Source: Isoetes taiwanensis (taxonomy: Eukaryota > Streptophyta > Lycopodiopsida > Isoetales > Isoetaceae). Taken from it: 64,000 bases of DNA. A program made the translations under genes and the position numbers. This document shows, one piece after another, positions 9,605 to 19,759 of this stretch. The notes beneath the pieces are model-generated. The model worked only from the letters and a program-made list of their open reading frames with translations. It was not told where the DNA came from and ran no database searches. The stretch lies in assembly GCA_021234155.1 (NCBI GenBank), contig JAJEKV010000092.1, positions 2,804,561 through 2,868,560 of the forward strand, written 5' to 3'. Each line of letters opens with the position of its first letter. Within the stretch, counting starts at the first letter, position 1.

Positions 9605-11253
9605 AATTGTTATTCAACGCGACTTCAGACAATCCATGGTCTCGCAATCAATAATCCATACAGAATTGCTACATCATCCACAAAGCAATGACAAAAAGAT
9701 CTCTATTTAAAGTAATAGGTCAAACAAATACAGAAAAGAATTACACCAATAATTCAGATTGACGAAGCTTTAGTTCACCAATACCAGAGCTAGATATACA
9801 ATAACCAATCTATGATAGTTCACTGCCCAACGGGGTCAATCGGCGTTAAGATCAACTTCACTAATAGCTCTTTCCTCGAACTAGTAGTTCTCAATATAAA
9901 ACACCAAGAGTTATGCTTAGGGATAGTAATAAATTATTGAACAAGAACAACAGAAGCTCTAGAAAAAAATAATGGCTTTCTTAGAAGAGCAGTCTTCTTT
10001 GACCCTCGGTCACTCCTTTGGACATATCTCCCTCATGCAGACAAACTACGAAAAGTGCTCCAGCAATTCGGAAAATTTCAGAAACTAGACTCCGATACGG
10101 TTCTGGCAGACTAAAAATCACCTCAATTGGAGCTCTGATTGCCGAGATATGTGCAATTGAAGTTCAGCTTCTACTTATAGACCTCTCTTGCGACTTTAAC
10201 CTTTTTTAGCATCATAATTAAATATAGACCATAGATTGTTTTTATTGCCTTGCCTTGCTAATAATTTGTCAAACTCAGACGCCCATGCTAGTCCCTCAAA
10301 ACTAATGTCCAAGACCACACCCCCGAGCTACCATATTCGTATCAACTATGAGATAGTCAAGGTTATAAATATGCTTGGAGCAGGTCCAAATCAGGCCAAG
10401 GAGAGTAGAGCAGAAAGGTTCTTCCATTCTGGCTTGCTTGTATTGGCTATCGGATGCAAAAATCCATGCGTTTTGAAGCCATGGTGATGTGAAAATATTC
10501 TGTACATTATGGCAAAATAATTTTAAGACCAGATGTTACGATCCACACCATTGGATCTTGTTTATTTATTTCGGTTGAAAATCTTAATGTCCTTTGATTT
10601 GGCGCACTACTCGGAATGTTTCGCAGATCAATGGCTCCGAATGAAAGAAAGTACGTGCAATTCTGGAAATAAACTGCACTAAAAATCAAGAGAATATAAG
10701 GTAAAATCATTGCATGGTAAACGGAGTGAAATGCACATTAAACAAAAAAGAGAGCAAGTAAAAACTAAAGTGCAGATTCGGATCTGTAACGCTGCTACGT
10801 GGCATGCTATGATTGGAACTTGCTCACAATTGGACATACTTGGTCTTTACGTAAAATTGACAGGTCTTCACATCGAATGGCTAAAACGCATGTGACATCT
10901 AATCTTGTCCGTCCATATTGAGAGACTTTTTTTCTCCACTCCAAGTTTTAATTATAAGGGTGCCCCACAAAGTCATGGCCCGCAGTTGAAGCTTGCGTTT
11001 TATCCAGAATGAAATCTCATACCCATGCCAGATACTTATGGCATTCATTGCAGATCCGGCTGCTATGCAGGGCAGATTTTTTCTTCATGTTTCAATTTCA
11101 ACTCATCATTAATCCTGCTTCCTCCTTAAGGAAAAGCAATGGGATCCAGATATCCCAACTTGAGGTATTACCGTTCTTACAGGTCTCTTTCGTTCTCTTC
11201 TGTGCCAATGCATTACCGAGGAGATGACTTAACTTCAAGGTCTAGAAGCCAAG
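9605..11253. other. Gene-free stretch upstream of the RING ligase gene
   Basis: I see no exon, RNA gene or transposon end with confidence. The last few hundred bases should contain the promoter and 5' UTR of the gene starting at 11254, but no TATA box can be singled out reliably. Confidence 0.4.
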
Positions 11254-13218
11254 ATGGAGAGTTTTGCATCCTTGTTCCTATCTGCATGTGGATCTTTGGT
11301 GCGTAAATCCTTGATTTCTAATAGCTATGTGTAAAATCTTCTCTACGATTTGCTGCATGTAATCTAACTGAAAAATTACAGCATTATCTTCATCCTAGCT
11401 AAAATAACTTTTTTTTTGTTATAATATGGTTTTGCAGCCTCTATTACACTAATAGTCGTGTTCTATGGATCCAAAACTTCTCAATTGGGACCAAATACTT
11501 CGTGGCTGTTAAGAACTAACTCATTGTTTGTAAGTCAAATTCAGGTAAAGCCAAGAAATGTATGGCCTTCCTACTATCTCTTCAGCTTTGATATGCCTGC
11601 CCGGTTATAGGTAGAAGATGGGGAACAAGAAGGGCCCATCTTATATGGGTTCTCAGAACGGCCCAATTTGTCGTTGGTGAAAAACTGGACAGACAGGCAT
11701 AAAACAACATTGCAAGCATCTTATCACGAGGTATGGCTGGGGCTGTTCTTTTTCTAGTCTAAATAAAGCTTAATGCATGTTTTCTCTCCTTTCACATAGG
11801 AATGGGAGTTTTGGCTCAACAAGGGTTCCCATGTGCTGGTAACATATCGACTATTGAGCAAAGACTTCCTCGATATTATTATTGCTGTATTGCGAGGTGC
11901 TCAAAAAATGATATTTAAAAGTTTAAAAAAGGATTAGTGGAGTTAGACTGTTGCAGTTTAGTGGAATAGTGTGATAGTTTGCCAATACCAGTCCTTGTAA
12001 TTTTCTTTTTATTTAATTGCAGGCAAGCAAAGTTATCTTGACTGGATAGCAGACCCGACAGATCCTTCTGCTGCTGTAGAGCTTCAAATGATCCATGGTA
12101 ATGAAATACATTAACCTGAGTAGATCATGTCAGCAGTTAGTGATCCCTTGCATGAATGTAGGTGTTGGAAAAATGGAATTCAAGGTGGGTGCTGATGATG
12201 AATACATTTTGGCTATTGGGAATCTTAACCTAAAAGACGTGGAGGTTTGTATTATGCAATTCTGCTACATTGTAGCCTTGAAGAATGTCTGCTTACCATT
12301 ACTTCCTTGTCTCAGGTTGAGTTGTACTTTAACATTTCTAGTACAGCTTATGACATACAATCTGCCACATATCGTTGCCAATTAAGCAACAGATTCTGTG
12401 GAGTGAAGCTGATGTTTCCAGGTTGTTACAGCTATCTTGTTTTAACTACACCAGATGTGAAACTGGTATGTTGTGCATGCCACGTTTATGAGCTTTTGAA
12501 CATCATGGGTATTTTGTCTCTATATCGAGCACGCAATCTTGGGCAATCTTTGCTCTTATGTGTCAATCCGGTCTTAGTGATAATTAATTACCATCAGTTT
12601 TATAGGTGCCTGCATGCTTAATTCTGCGCTGTAATTCAAGTAACTGTGGATGCAGGGATTGCCTAATATATATACAGTTAAGCTTTCATATGGACAGCGG
12701 TGGAGTACATATTGCATCATATTAGGTATTTGATGTGGCTCCTTCCTCATCTTTTACACATATATAACATTGTCTTTTTATGTGCAGGGGGCATTTTATG
12801 CGTGGTTCTAATAGTAGCCAAGCTAATAAATCAAGAAAACAGTAATCAGGAACAAGTCCCACTTTTGAGGAACGAGGAAAATGTGACAAAGAACTATGGT
12901 TCTGTTTCATGCTGCGAGGCTGATCCCCAGGATATAGATAAGGACCATGAAATATATAATGAAAATATGTGTGCAATTTGTTATGATAGGCCAAGGGCAT
13001 CGTTTTTCTATCCCTGTGGACATTCGGTAGCCTGTTATAACTGTGGCATCAGGTGGTCTATATTTAAAAAAAGTTAGTTTATCAATTGTTGAAAACTTAC
13101 CATGTTGATTGTTAATGGCAGGATTCAACGTGGGGAGTCTGCAGATGCAGGATATGTGGGCTATTGTCCAATATGTAGGGGTGAGATAAAAGAGGTTAGA
13201 AGAATTTATATCTCTTGA
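11254..13218 (+). CDS. APD-type membrane RING E3 ubiquitin ligase, ten exons
   Basis: The exons are 11254-11302, 11438-11544, 11611-11730, 11800-11896, 12023-12097, 12162-12244, 12316-12465, 12656-12725, 12788-13052 and 13122-13218. All introns are GT-AG and the phases match, giving 1,113 nt or 370 residues. After a short N-terminus comes a hydrophobic ITLIVVFYG, then LGPN..LLRTNSLFVSQIQV, an ILYGF region, and YILAIGNLNLKDVEV. This order is typical of the plant APD (aberrant pollen development) family. A second hydrophobic segment (GGILCVVLIVAKLI) precedes a C-terminal C3HC4 RING at about residues 312-357. Its zinc ligands are CAIC, CGH, C, C and CPIC. The expected job is membrane-tethered ubiquitin transfer, with the middle domain outside the cytosol. 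It is shorter at the N-terminus than I recall for Arabidopsis APDs. The start is the first ATG in frame, and an upstream exon is possible. Confidence 0.88.
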
Positions 13219-13437
13219 CCTGGATAAGTGTACAGACAGTTTGACAACGAGAGTCCAGACAGCCAAATATTCCTTGCAAGTTCCAACCACATATTCCATT
13301 TAGAGAAGAAATTTATGAATATATACAGTCATCTTTAGAGATGTCTTTTGTGGCATGCATAGAGTATTCTTCTTTATTTTATTTTATTCTATTTTTTGGT
13401 ATAACGGCAGGTATTTTGTACTAGTTAATGCATGCTT
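13219..13437 (+). other. Probable 3' UTR and spacer after the RING ligase
   Basis: This is AT-rich sequence directly after the stop codon. It contains TTTATTTTATTTTATTC at about 13373-13389. No exact AATAAA is evident within 150 bases of the stop, so the polyadenylation site is not placed. Confidence 0.35.
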
Positions 13438-13600
13438 CGAAGAGATTCCGGCAATAATTTTCTCGGCGGTGCTGCCAAATTTGGCGGCGCCGTCAAACTC
13501 GGCGGCACATTCGTGGAAGAGATTATGGCATATAATTTTTGAGGCGGCTCTGCCAAACGAGGCGGCACACGAGCGGCGGAGAAGCGTGTATTATTGGACG
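13438..13600. repeat. GC-rich tandem duplication, period 77 bp
   Basis: GAAGAGATT followed by GGCA, ATAATTTT, GGCGG, CTGCCAAA and GGCGGC occurs from 13439 and again from 13516. Several CGGCGG/GCCGCC pairs make it foldable. It begins about 220 bp after the RING ligase stop and is non-coding. Confidence 0.65.
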
Positions 13601-13828
13601 TAATACATGTTTGGTGAAATTACGTTCATTAAGAATCTTACACGTGGCATCTAGACGTTTTGGCTATAGCGGGGGAGGTTCTGTCGGCCACGGCTCTGTT
13701 ACGGAAAGAATACATTATGGTTTAAGCAACTAAGCTACAGATTTGGGCACTCAGGTTACCGTTAGTTATGAGCTTTCTAGCTATGGATTCTTTGCCATAG
13801 GAGCGTTCTCTGTATTAATCTAGGCAGG

Positions 13829-13872
13829 CTATCTAGAAAGCATACAGAGCTATCTAGAAAGCATACAGAGCT
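13829..13872. repeat. Short tandem duplication
   Basis: TATCTAGAAAGCATACAGAGC occurs essentially twice in direct succession, with a period of about 21 bp. A recent slippage-type duplication is likely. Confidence 0.8.
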
Positions 13873-14237
13873 GGAGATATAGGCAAGCATCTACAGCAAA
13901 AATATAGAGAAAAAAATCCAGAGACGAAGCTATGATTCTTCGCCATTTTGTAGATGGCAGAGACATATGGCTTTCCTTTGCAAACTAGCCTCTAGCTCTA
14001 GTTAGAAATTTGCCCGCCCACTCTATAAAAGATATGCGAGTTGACTGTTCAGCCTCCAAGGTCTCTTCGAGAAGAACATATATGAAGATTTGTTCGAGAA
14101 GGCATATATGAAGAACAGAGGATATAAAAAAGGCGCCATTTTTATATGGCTAATCTCTTACGTCGTTCGCTCCACATGACACCTCCAGATTCACTACCTA
14201 TATTTGCAAAACAAGGGATGTCGGAGAGGTTTCTGTA

Positions 14238-14321
14238 TATAAGAATGGCAGTTTACTGCCGATTACCAGGGAGTCATAGGGATGACTCCCTGGGAATCGG
14301 CAGTAAACTGCCATTCTTATA
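14238..14321. repeat. 84-nt near-perfect hairpin (inverted repeat)
   Basis: Two 40-nt arms, 14238-14277 and 14282-14321, are reverse complements at 39 of 40 positions around a 4-nt loop (AGGG). The arms begin TATAAGAATGGCAGTTTACT. Whatever made it is recent, because neighbouring repeats are far more diverged. It could be a foldback element or the stem of a small-RNA precursor. No tRNA or terminator signature is present. Confidence 0.9.
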
Positions 14322-14329
14322 ACATGGAT

Positions 14330-14575
14330 CAACTTAGGTTGCATTCTGCTCTGAAATCAGGGTAAAAACTTCAAAATCTGGGGTAGAAACCATCGGAATG
14401 AGAGGTAGATGGCCGGAATGAGAGGTAGATCGCCAGAATCTGAGGTAAATCCTCAAGAACACAAAGTAATTTCAAGAAGTGCCGGTGCTGTTGAGCTTCA
14501 CATAAGTTTCGGAAGAGAAACTTAGCCAGATGGCGCAATGCCATTGGCGGATATGGCAGAATGCAACCTAAGTTG
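14330..14575. mobile_element. 246-bp element with 20-bp perfect terminal inverted repeats
   Basis: CAACTTAGGTTGCATTCTGC at 14330-14349 is exactly complementary to 14556-14575. Inside, a roughly 20-bp unit GGAATGAGAGGTAGATSGCC recurs two to three times (about 14395-14455). There is no coding capacity and no convincing target duplication. It is probably a MITE of unknown superfamily. It starts only 9 bp after the 84-nt hairpin. Confidence 0.6.
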
Positions 14576-14660
14576 CATTTACGTCCGGAGATGTTGCTGG
14601 AGGAACTTAGCGGCGCAACTTTACAGATGGCGGAGGCGTTTTTACATCGTATAAAACTAA

Positions 14661-17140
14661 GAATAGAATAGAATATGATTTTATCGTCCACGGAGACCAA
14701 CTGGCCTATGGGACCCAAGTACAAAGAGAGAGCAGCAGGCGTATTACTACCAGGATTAAAAAACCCCCGCCCCGAAGGGTTTTCGGGGGAAAAACCTTAG
14801 TAGCAATAAGGATGCTGACATACTGCACAGTTATATACATAATCACAAGTACAGCTGAGGTTAATGTCGGACAGGGGGGCATAACTGAGTCCGCGTATCC
14901 ATTACCTCCCGGAGGTACGATCCCAACAAGCCTACAGAGGCCGTGCTCAGTAGCTCATGCAAGGCCTGATGGGGCACAACTAACCGAGCATACCGAGCCC
15001 GGATATGCTCGTACGCCGGACGGGCTGGAGGCGTGACTTTCATCCTCAATGGCCTGTTGGCGGCGTTGGCGGACTCTGTCCTCACGCGGCTCGAATCCAT
15101 CTCCTGTCTCAATCACGTGGTGTGCACACTGTCGCGAATGGAAGCAATCACCTATAGCAAACTTTCATGGGTAGATGGGTGCCTGCCGTGAGTAGTGTGG
15201 GCCCCTCGTGAGCATGGGATTAACCTGCTGTCGATAATTTGCCACCTTGACATGTGATAGGGCCTCTGCATCCCAAAGCTTGGCCATGAAGCAAGCATCC
15301 AATCTTTACGCTTCAAGGCGGTAGCGTTCCTTGGTGCATGCGGGTCCACATCACATGCCCTGCACATTCCATAGCGAACCACCGGGTTTGCTTGTCTTTC
15401 AGCCCAGCTTTTGAAATCGGCGGGCCCATCGCCCTTTGCCAAAGCAAGGTTGGGCAAATGGGCTTCATCCATAGCCACCACCTTAAGGAAGTAAATAATG
15501 TGGCGTTCAGTAGCGACCCTCATGTAATGGAAGGGAAGCACGTCTCCGGAGCAAGATCGATATGGGACCGTGGATTTCCTCCCAAAGGTTGCGGGCCAAG
15601 AAGGCCTTACAGACTGCTCTAGATCGTTCAAGTGGTGAGGGATATCACCGCCCCACACTTCTGCCCCATAGGGAGGACCGGTTCAACCAAGGCCACGAAC
15701 AAGTGTGCTGGTGACCCCATGCATCTGGCTTCTGCCTTGTGACTATTGTTTTGCATTGCATCTGTGGGCTTTCCGGCTGCGATGACCCGTAACCTGATGG
15801 ATGCATCCCAATTGTGTGGTAGTAGAAAACTCAATGCCCAAATACTTATAAGATCGAGCCACCTCCACTACCCTTACTGGTAAGTGAATGAGGGAAGGCG
15901 TGGTGCATGATGGGACCGGCGGACACCTTGTCTTAGCCAAGTTAACTCTCATGTCGGTGAATTGGCGTAAAAGTGTCCAAAGCATCCGTGTGGCGTTGCA
16001 TGTCCTCGGGGTATATGCGAAAGGTGTCAACATCATCGGCATATATGAGTTCTTGGGATTATGTGGTGCATCAACTCCAGCGCCTCCCCGTTCTCGGCTA
16101 GCCATTCTTCTAGGCGGGTCAATGTATAAGCCGAAGAGCGTCGGGGATAGAGGGCAGCCAAGCACCCCAATGCTACTAACAACGGGCTCCCGATTAATTA
16201 AGGCCCGGCCGGGAGCAAGCCTCGTATTATAGTCGTATATAGCATTCAAGTCGGCGGGGTCCCTAGCTGTCTCAATCTATCCCACAACTTATCCCCGAGA
16301 GCCTTTGTCAAAAGCGCTGCGAAATCCACAAAGCAACAATCACCATTTACGTCGGTTCGGCTATCCTCTATGAGTGTTCGTAGAGTGAAGATATGGTCAA
16401 TAGTAGAATGCGATGGCGCTTAAGCCTAGCGTGAGCCACTTCTCCATCCTCGCCCAAAGTGTCAATCGCCGCTCAAGAATCGACAAGCAACTTGGCAAAA
16501 CCCGAGAGCCCGACCATAATGAATACGATAGTTAGGTAAATTGGGGTCCCCTGCTTTGTATATGGGCACAACTCTTGGTAGTCGGTCTTGGGGAAAAGCC
16601 TTCTTGCAATGCCACGGTGAAGAGTCTTTGTGGCTGGCACCATTGGGGCCCGACCCCAGCCGAAGCTCTGCGCATACCATCAAATCTGCCTTCGGATTGG
16701 CGGCGTTGCGGGGCCCGATATGACATCCTTAATAATGGCCGATTGCTAGGCACGTACGAGGAGAATGCTGGTGCGGCTTCCCATTTGGGTCATCACGAGC
16801 CGCAAGTATCTCACCCATTGTTCCGGGGTGTATTTCACGTGGGTCGCGGGCTTACTCAAGACCTTTCTCGGGAAGGCCCTAGGGTGGTCCGGGGAAGACC
16901 AAACATCTGTTCTTTGGTGCTCGCAAAATACATGGCTTTCTTGGTCTTGGAGGAAGGAGCGGTATTGATGGATGGCTCACGGGCCAATGGTGGGGTCCAA
17001 AGACTGGCGAGCCCATCGCCAAAACTCCCAGCATTCGGCCATCCAACCGGGATCATTGGCGAGGGAAGGTGATTGCGCCTCCGTGGATCGCCGAGAACGG
17101 CCTCTCCCAAAGCATGGCCCCTACCCTCAAGGAGCCGGTT
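14661..17140 (-). mobile_element. LINE family A, copy 3: reverse transcriptase and 3' end
   Basis: This is the best-preserved copy, on the minus strand. RT fingers read RVVPIYKAGDPNLPNYR (about 16600-16540). The palm has GCPLSPTLFGLYID (16159-16118). The catalytic YADD at 16043-16032 lies in a different frame from that motif, so at least one frameshift separates them. Then come NLAKTRCPP, YKYLGIEFS, CNAKQ, and the C-terminal HIIYFLKVVAMDEAHLPNLAL near 15500-15440. The 3' UTR has a nested hairpin (14741-14754 with 14795-14808, inner CCCGAA/TTCGGG). The end block with CCATAGGCCAGTTGGTCTCC follows, then a tail (TATTC)n at 14674-14661. Above 16700 the match is weaker. No endonuclease is seen. The RT would prime on nicked target DNA, but this copy is inactive. 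Confidence 0.88.
14741..14808 (-). other. Nested stem-loop in the LINE-A copy 3 3' UTR
   Basis: Outer arms GTATTACTACCAGG (14741-14754) and CCTTAGTAGCAATA (14795-14808) pair, with G-U wobbles. An inner stem CCCGAA/TTCGGG (14771-14776 with 14782-14787) sits between, beside a C/G run and an A/T run. Compared with the structure at 4187-4257, several base pairs differ on both sides yet remain paired. Confidence 0.7.
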
Positions 17141-17372
17141 CACCAGCCGCCTCGGGCGTTGAAGTGTGGGGAGTTGCGCACTCCTCCGTGACCATGCTCA
17201 AGCATCCTCGCATAGACCGCATGATCATAGTCCAGACGCAACCGTGGTACATGGGGTATTGGGGCAATGGGTGCTCGGTTGGCCTGCCAACTAAGAGAGA
17301 GTTTCAGTAATTTCAACCAAACGTGTGTTAGAGAATTTCAGTAATTTCAAGCAAACGTATATTATGGCCTTA

Positions 17373-17718
17373 GGGCCGGGTCACATGATCATGTTGACAT
17401 GATCTAGTTCATGTTGACATGAACGTTTCTAAAACACCGCGGTCACATGTTCATTTAAAGAAGTAATGCCACGTCAAAACATCATTAACCGTTCAACAAA
17501 AACTTTTAAAAATTGGACGGGTGAGTCTTTTCAAGATTGCAACGTGTCAAAATTAAAAGGGTTCATGTCAACATGAACTCCTTCAGCCGAAGAGAGAGCC
17601 GGTTGAATCCATCGATGTTGACATCAAGCCTTCCATGTCAAAAAGTATCATGTGACCCGTAGTTTTTTACATTTTGACGTCTATCGCTTCATGTTGATAT
17701 GTACATGTGACCACACCC
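17373..17718. mobile_element. Harbinger/Tourist-like MITE with TTA target duplication
   Basis: This is a 346-bp element. The left end reads GGGCCGGGTCACATG and the right end, in reverse complement, reads GGGTGTGGTCACATG. Both continue into similar CAT..ACATGA text, so the inverted repeats extend to nearly 30 bp with mismatches. TTA flanks both sides (17370-17372 and 17719-17721), the duplication typical of PIF/Harbinger elements. Inside are palindromic GTTCATGT-TG-ACATGAAC (17409 region) and variants at about 17389 and 17566. It has no transposase and would depend on an autonomous relative. Confidence 0.8.
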
Positions 17719-17721
17719 TTA

Positions 17722-19190
17722 TAACGTTCTGAAAATGCCAAACCTTAGTTATAACATACTAGAAAAAGTGCCCAGCGTTGCTGGGCTTCCGTTGGGATTA
17801 ACATCAAAAATTAATAAGAGCAATGTGGTTCAAACTCTTGGGCTTCATCCTACTACAAACCCTTGAAACTATACCTTGATATTATGGCATTGATTTCCTG
17901 AAAAGCATACTTATTTCTAAACTTGTCAATATATTCTTCAAACAATGTCTCCTCGATTTTTAGCTGAATCGTACTAGCACACTCCATGTGTCAATATAAA
18001 GCTAAAGTAATGATATCCTTGATTTCACCTCACTCATACTCGCATATAACATCCTTGTATAAGGTTAGCATTGCCATATTTATTCTTATGAGATGTCCAT
18101 GCCCGATATTTTTTATTATGTACAAGAAATTTATCGCGGCGGCCAAGGCCGCCACGAACATTTCTCTTTACAAACTTGGTGTGATTTCAAGATGAAATGT
18201 TCTAGTAAATAATCTGCTGATTAGTAAGTTAAATGCCAGTCTAATAGTAATAGGCAAGAACATTTAAACCCCTAAATCAGTTAGTTTGAATGGGATGGTG
18301 CATTGGGTTTTTAAGAGTTTTAGAAACTATGACCTATGAACCTATTATTACCCAATTGTGGAACTTGATAAGCAACCTCAACCTTCCGATGGAATACACA
18401 AATATGAAAGAAGATACAATCATGTGCTACCTAGTATGTTCTTTTCGAGAGCAAAATCCTAAATAAGATAGAAAGCAAAGACTCATCTAAAATGCAAATT
18501 TTAGAGCAACTATCGATAGTTTGTGAGATCCTATTTCGGAGATCAGGGGACCAAAATGTTGAAGATCATTATCCAGGATTCTGCATTCTATGAATGTCAA
18601 CATATTAATATTTCTAGATTGCTTGATGACATGGCAACAAATATCGGTTTCTGTTACCATAGATCCGAAAACAATGGATGCTGGGGCCTAGTCTTTAGCA
18701 ATTCGAAAATGGAAAGAAGGAAACTAACAACTTAAGAACGAATAAAGACATAAGTTTTCATTTCAATTAGCCGCAGTATGAATAGCACAACCCCAGTGAT
18801 GAAAGAGAGTGACAAAGAGGCGATCTGTAACGACAAACTAAAGACTGCTTGCACTAGAAAGCCCACATAATTTCACACACGTCATGCCAATGATATCTCG
18901 ACGCTCTATCAATCCTTGTGGCCTCCTGCACATGCATATAGAAACATGAGCTAATGAGAATATAAATAGAATTGAGCTTACGTATTCAAACTTCTAATGT
19001 CAAAAAAAGGAAAAAGGTACAAAATTGAAGAACAAAAACTTCAAAACATAAAGGAAAAAAGGAATAAAGACAAAGTAAAGAGGCACATAATACCAATTAT
19101 TCCTGTATCAGATTCCGTTCCAAGCAAATAAACACAAAATGGAAAACAAAACAAAGACAAAGCCATATAACACCAGCATATCTACCCTGG
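17722..19190. other. Gene-free AT-rich stretch
   Basis: I see no exon, RNA gene or recognisable element. The reading frame at 18523-18735 has no motif and is not supported. Confidence 0.4.
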
Positions 19191-19198
19191 AATGCTCT

Positions 19199-19504
19199 TT
19201 AGTGGTTTAATCGGCCAAAATCGTGTTCTAATGGGCCAGGCTGATTTAACCGCACCCGCGCAAGCAACTGGGAACCTGTAGCCAATGCTTGCAGCTGCCT
19301 AGACGGATCAATCCGCTTCAGAAACCATCTGGACCGCCTTGTCTGCCTATAAAACCCCAGTTGGCGAAATTTGAGCAAAGACTGAGCCACGTAGAGCAAA
19401 AAATGGCCAGAAACCGTTTTTCTTGAGCTGTGGATCGAGCCCGATGCGATTAAACAATATCCCAGGATAGAAATATGGGCAGCCATTCTAATATTAGATT
19501 TCAT
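19199..19504 (-). CDS. Open frame of 101 residues, unrecognised
   Basis: The minus-strand frame runs MKSNIRMAAHIS to PLEHDFGRLNH. It has a short hydrophobic start and a basic middle (RQTRRSRWFLKRIDPSR). I do not recognise it. It could be a downstream exon linked to the possible first exon at 19671-19759, or chance. There is no supporting splice evidence beyond position and strand. Confidence 0.2.
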   Translation of the reverse strand: MKSNIRMAAHISILGYCLIASGSIHSSRKTVSGHFLLYVAQSLLKFRQLGFYRQTRRSRWFLKRIDPSRQLQALATGSQLLARVRLNQPGPLEHDFGRLNH

Positions 19505-19670
19505 TCCAAGAAAATAAAATTTTGTCCTACCATCTAACCAAAAATCAGACTGTAAGCGTCAGGTGCTACAAAGAATCAGGGCTAAATGGCAAAGTTGAAG
19601 TGCCCATAATTGTAAAGCTGATTCTCGAGCAATATTTTTTAGCAGTATGGACAAAAGAAAAGAATCAAAC

Positions 19671-19759
19671 CTGCTGGGTACTGGGTTCTGGTCCTCGACA
19701 GCATCGATGAAAACCAGATAATTTTCCTTTCCATGATGCGGCTCTTTGAGGCGCCCCAT
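19671..19759 (-). CDS. Possible first exon of an unrecognised gene
   Basis: On the minus strand an ATG at 19759 opens the frame MGRLKEPHHGKENYLVFIDA, VEDQNPVPS. It ends at a good splice donor (AGCAG followed by GTTTGA, exon end 19671). The composition looks coding and the ATG is followed by GGG. I do not recognise a family and could not place the next exon securely. Confidence 0.25.

Noticed and set aside
13438-13600. The CGGCGG/GCCGCC-rich stretch as a Rho-independent terminator or riboswitch
   Set aside because: It is a 77-bp tandem duplication in a eukaryotic context, with no conserved aptamer core or T-run.
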